64,000 bases of DNA from positions 1 through 64,000 of the forward strand of contig JAQTXA010000018.1 in the NCBI GenBank assembly GCA_028689025.1, given 5' to 3'. The notes under the pieces were generated by a model, which was given only the letters and a program-made list of their open reading frames with translations, was not told where the DNA came from and searched no databases. This DNA is from Aliarcobacter sp. (GTDB lineage Bacteria; Campylobacterota; Campylobacteria; Campylobacterales; Arcobacteraceae). Both the position numbers and the translations under genes were made by a program. Each line of letters starts with the position of its first letter. Positions within the stretch are counted from its first letter, which is position 1. Positions 61,247 to 64,000 of this stretch are shown piece after piece.

Positions 61247-61906
61247 CTAAATAGATTTTTTATAGGGAATTTTATATCTTATATCATTTTCATTAAAAGC
61301 ACATTTTACTTGATAATCAACCATTTTTTCAAAAGGTGTTAAGAAGTTTTCTAAGGAATTATTTGAAATATTCTCAATATTTTGTAAGTTTAATAGTTCA
61401 AGTAAACATAAAGTTGACTCAATTGTAGATAAACAATATTGATTTGGTTGTGTTTTGATTTTAAATTGAGATGATTTATCATGTTCAAAACTTACTTTTT
61501 TTAGATTGTGTAGATTTTTACTTAATCTTAACATTTTCTTTGAACAAGGCCACGTTGAGTCAATTATGAAAACTAATGCTTTTTTTTCACTTGGAAGTTT
61601 TTGAGTATTTAATTTTATGCTATTTTCATCTGGATATAAAATATAAGCTTCATAGTTTTCATCATTTAAAAGTTCATTTACCCTTGAATGATTTGAAAAA
61701 TCAATTCCCACATATAACTCACAATTCTCTAAAGAGTTATTTGTCATGTGACCAGTTCCATTTTTTGTTTTTCTATACTCTTTTGGATGCATTAAAATAA
61801 CAAACTTTGTATTTGTATCTATTGGATTTATTGTGTATTGACAAACACACGAACTTTTTGGTCTATAACACTTATAACATACTTCTCTTTGGTCTTCGTT
61901 TTGCAA
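61247..61906 (-). CDS. DTW-domain protein (tRNA acp3U-type aminocarboxypropyltransferase)
   Basis: A 219-residue DTW-family protein. The N-terminal zinc-binding cysteines are CYKCYRPKSSCVC (about 9-21) and the signature is DSTWPCSKKM (about 117-126). The family includes TapT, which adds a 3-amino-3-carboxypropyl group to uridine 47 of tRNA using SAM; the same reaction is likely. It is divergent from the AI-2E-type permease gene, whose start lies about 70 bases away. Confidence 0.85.
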   Translation of the reverse strand: MQNEDQREVCYKCYRPKSSCVCQYTINPIDTNTKFVILMHPKEYRKTKNGTGHMTNNSLENCELYVGIDFSNHSRVNELLNDENYEAYILYPDENSIKLNTQKLPSEKKALVFIIDSTWPCSKKMLRLSKNLHNLKKVSFEHDKSSQFKIKTQPNQYCLSTIESTLCLLELLNLQNIENISNNSLENFLTPFEKMVDYQVKCAFNENDIRYKIPYKKSI

Positions 61907-61977
61907 TATACTACTTTCTTTGGGCTTTTTTCTTATTAATTTGCTATTATATTATTAAAATTTTTAAAGGTTCATTT

Positions 61978-63051
61978 TTGGAAGAATTAGAAAAAGATAC
62001 AAACTTCGCAAAAGCATTCTATTTTTTTGCTTTTATGTTTTTATTTGTTTATGCATTAAATAGTCTGAGTGATATTTTAACACCAATTGCAATAGCGATT
62101 TTGATTTGGTTTTTGATAAATGCCCTTGCAAATCAAATTAAGAAATTACCTTTTTTAAACCAAAAAGTAGGGGATATAATTGCTATTCCTTTATCTTTGA
62201 TTTTTATAGTTTATTCTATGATAGAAATAGGAAGTTTTATTGCTTCAAGTATGATGGAGTTGAGTTCCACAATATCACAACTTGATGGTAAAGTAAATCA
62301 ATTAGTAGAAAAAGTATCTTTAGCAACTTCATTTGATTTAACAACTCCTTTGCAAAAGTTTTTTCAAGAGTTTAGTATTTCAAGTGTTATAAATAAAGTG
62401 ATGGCTGCTTTTAGTGCCATATTTGGAAATCTTATTCAGATTTTTTTATATGTACTTTTTTTATTAATTGATCAGCAGTTTTTTTCTGCAAAATTAAATG
62501 CACTTTTTCCCAAAAAAGAGCATAGAAATAGAGTTGAACATATTTTAACTTCAATTTCAAAAGGTATTAGAACTTATATCTCAATTACTACAATTATTAG
62601 TTTGTCAACGGGTCTTTTAACTTATCTTATTTGTGAAACATTTTCACTTCAAGGTGCAGTTTTGTGGGGATTCATAGCTTTTGTTTTAAATTTTATTCCA
62701 ACTATTGGAAGTATAATTGCTGTTTTAATTCCAATAATTTTTGCACTAATTCAGTTTCCTTTGATTTCTGATGTTTTGATTGTATTTACACTTTTGATAA
62801 TTATTCAATTTGTTTTAGGAAATATTATTCAACCAAGAATGATGGGGAATAAACTTAATATTTCTCAATTTATAGTTATCTTATCATTAGTTGTTTGGGG
62901 AGCGATGTGGGGAACAATTGGAATGTTTTTATCAGTTCCATTGATGATGATTTTGTTGATTGTTTTAGCTCAGTTTGAAAGTACAAAGAAGTTAGCGATT
63001 TTAATATCTGGGGATGGAACTATAATTACATCTCAAAAAACTTCCAAATAA
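61978..63051 (+). CDS. AI-2E/PerM-family transporter
   Basis: A 357-residue membrane protein of the AI-2E exporter (PerM) family. LTPIAIAILIWFLINALANQIKKL, then the long periplasmic/cytosolic stretch, and GWGFIAFVLNFIPTIGSIIAVL-like, QFVLGNIIQPRMMGNKLNIS and WGTIGMFLSVPLMMILLIV segments give the family fold of about eight spans. The start is TTG 61978: AAAGG lies 7 bases upstream, and an open frame from 61807 overlaps the DTW gene on the other strand. The substrate is unknown. A terminator overlaps its stop codon. Confidence 0.87.
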   Translation: MEELEKDTNFAKAFYFFAFMFLFVYALNSLSDILTPIAIAILIWFLINALANQIKKLPFLNQKVGDIIAIPLSLIFIVYSMIEIGSFIASSMMELSSTISQLDGKVNQLVEKVSLATSFDLTTPLQKFFQEFSISSVINKVMAAFSAIFGNLIQIFLYVLFLLIDQQFFSAKLNALFPKKEHRNRVEHILTSISKGIRTYISITTIISLSTGLLTYLICETFSLQGAVLWGFIAFVLNFIPTIGSIIAVLIPIIFALIQFPLISDVLIVFTLLIIIQFVLGNIIQPRMMGNKLNISQFIVILSLVVWGAMWGTIGMFLSVPLMMILLIVLAQFESTKKLAILISGDGTIITSQKTSK

Positions 63052-63068
63052 TTATATTTGGAAGTTTT
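63037..63068. terminator. bidirectional terminator between perM-like and mdh genes
   Basis: AAAACTTCCAAATA (63037-63050) and TATTTGGAAGTTTT (63055-63068) form a perfect 14-bp stem around ATTA, spanning the stop codon of the permease gene. Confidence 0.88.
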
Positions 63069-63077
63069 AAATTTTAA

Positions 63078-64000
63078 TTAGAAGTTATTATCAATAGTAT
63101 TTACTAATTCTTTAATAGAATTAATTGATTTTGCAAATTGAGCTTTTTGTTCTTCATTTAGTTCAAGTTCAACTATTTTTTCAAATCCATCTTTTCCTAA
63201 AACTACAGGAACACCAGCAACAATATTTTCATATCCATATTCACCTTGTAACATAACAGCACAAGGATAAGTCTCTTTTGAATCAGTTAAAATAGCTTCA
63301 ACCATTAAAGCTGTAGAGTGTCCAGGTGCATAATATGCAGAACCAGTTTCAAGTAATTTTACGATTTGAGCTCCACCATTTCTAGTTTTTACTATAATTT
63401 CTTCAATCTCTTCATCTGTTAAAAACTCTGTTAAAGCTTTCCCATCTACAGAAGAGTAGTTTGCTAGAGGAACCATTTCATCACCATGTCCACCCATAAC
63501 AGCTGCTTTTATATCTTTTGGAGTAAATGTTAATTTCTCAGAAATAAAGTGAGCCATTCTTGAACTATCAAGAACTCCCGCCATTCCAATAATTTTACTT
63601 CTATCTAATGAAGTTGCTTTTAAAGCAGTGTAAACCATTGCATCTAATGGATTTGAAACTATGATATAAATTGCATCTTTATTAAATGGAGCAATTTCAT
63701 TTATTACTGATGTCATAATTTTTGCATTTGTAAGTAATAAATCATCTCTACTCATACCAGGTTTTCTAGGAATTCCAGCAGTTATTACGATTACATCACA
63801 ATTGCTAAACTCTTGAGCATTAGATGCAAAACTAACTTTTGTTGATGATTTTGCAGCTCTTGCAGCTTGTGAAATATCTAAAGCCATTGCTTCAACAACA
63901 TTCATTCTTAAATCTTTTAATACAATCTCAGCACAAATATTTTTATTTGCTAAACTAAAAGCTAAAGTAGCTCCAACATTTCCTGCCCCGATTATTCCAA
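63078..64000 (-). CDS. mdh: malate dehydrogenase, N-terminus cut by the window edge
   Basis: An NAD-dependent malate dehydrogenase of the LDH-like class (malate to oxaloacetate). The frame stays open beyond an internal ATG (63905) to the window end, adding GIIGAGNVGATLAFSLANKN, the Rossmann G-x-G-x-x-G loop, so the gene starts outside. ITAGIPRKPGMSRDDLL holds the mobile-loop arginines, and GGHGDEMVPL the catalytic His. The C-terminus ends NTIDNNF. Only the first few residues are missing. Confidence 0.93.
   Translation of the reverse strand, partial: GIIGAGNVGATLAFSLANKNICAEIVLKDLRMNVVEAMALDISQAARAAKSSTKVSFASNAQEFSNCDVIVITAGIPRKPGMSRDDLLLTNAKIMTSVINEIAPFNKDAIYIIVSNPLDAMVYTALKATSLDRSKIIGMAGVLDSSRMAHFISEKLTFTPKDIKAAVMGGHGDEMVPLANYSSVDGKALTEFLTDEEIEEIIVKTRNGGAQIVKLLETGSAYYAPGHSTALMVEAILTDSKETYPCAVMLQGEYGYENIVAGVPVVLGKDGFEKIVELELNEEQKAQFAKSINSIKELVNTIDNNF

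Noticed and set aside
61807..61977. Extended N-terminus of the AI-2E-type permease from 61807
   Set aside because: It overlaps the DTW gene on the opposite strand; TTG 61978 has a well-placed ribosome site and gives a normal N-terminus.
1..64000. tRNA, rRNA, tmRNA or other structural RNA genes
   Set aside because: No T-loop/cloverleaf or rRNA-like segment was found by eye in the intergenic regions; a tRNAscan/Infernal run would be decisive.

Overview
The window is strongly AT-rich, densely coded chromosomal DNA from a member of the Campylobacterota, most likely the Arcobacter group (Arcobacteraceae). This rests on AGA as almost the only arginine codon in housekeeping genes, GuaA/NadB/NhaD/Csd4-type proteins resembling that group, the many Cache/PAS/GGDEF and 'GNIAHQWRQPLS' sensor proteins, and a urea-carboxylase-type operon. 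No rRNA, tRNA, CRISPR array or intact transposase was found. The window cuts a gene at each end: a DUF721-like gene on the left and malate dehydrogenase on the right.

Layout. 0-7 kb holds housekeeping genes (lipoprotein, nadB, nhaD, guaA, selO). 7-11.7 kb holds small secreted Cys-rich proteins, a monooxygenase-like/HTH pair, a HAD hydrolase, a RidA protein, an RsuA-type pseudouridine synthase and a DEDDy exonuclease; hrpB follows. 14.3-19.3 kb is an accessory island marked by GGGGACAGGCA-type palindromes and coding remnants. Its core is a two-gene operon: a stand-alone TIR protein of the ThsB (Thoeris) type, then a SLOG-domain/patatin phospholipase fusion with foreign codon use. 19.3-27 kb holds SMI1/KNR4, rhodanese, pentapeptide, Csd4-like peptidase, plsC, sfsA, APC permease, hemerythrin and ADP-ribosylglycohydrolase genes. 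27-34 kb is signal transduction (two GGDEF proteins, one histidine kinase). 34-41 kb holds a type II glutamine synthetase, a MoxR-VWA cluster and an ArsC/NifO-like gene (the last two each behind a sigma-54-like promoter), greB, a methyltransferase and an OxlT-like MFS carrier.

41.8-51.7 kb is one long minus-strand guanidine operon: ABC transporter, two DUF1989 proteins (carboxyguanidine deiminase subunits), guanidine/urea carboxylase, allophanate hydrolase split into two genes, and the Gdx guanidinium exporter. A guanidine-I (ykkC) riboswitch leads it, and an internal two-hairpin element with ACGA and ACGG loops matches a guanidine-II (mini-ykkC) riboswitch directly before the carboxylase. 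Import, breakdown and export of guanidine therefore appear to be under two ligand-sensing RNAs. 51.8-64 kb holds an SDR, a HEPN-like protein, a chemoreceptor with a C-terminal EWESF tether, an HD protein, a CNNM/CBS transporter behind a coupled 21-residue ORF, an L,D-transpeptidase, a DTW enzyme, an AI-2E-type permease and mdh.

The best candidate for an undescribed system is TIR + SLOG-patatin (14591-16722). In Thoeris, TIR proteins make NAD-derived cyclic ADP-ribose signals that SLOG domains read; here the reader is fused to a membrane-lipid hydrolase. This is inferred from domain logic and motifs and has not been tested. All coordinates and pairings were read by eye; no database search was run.
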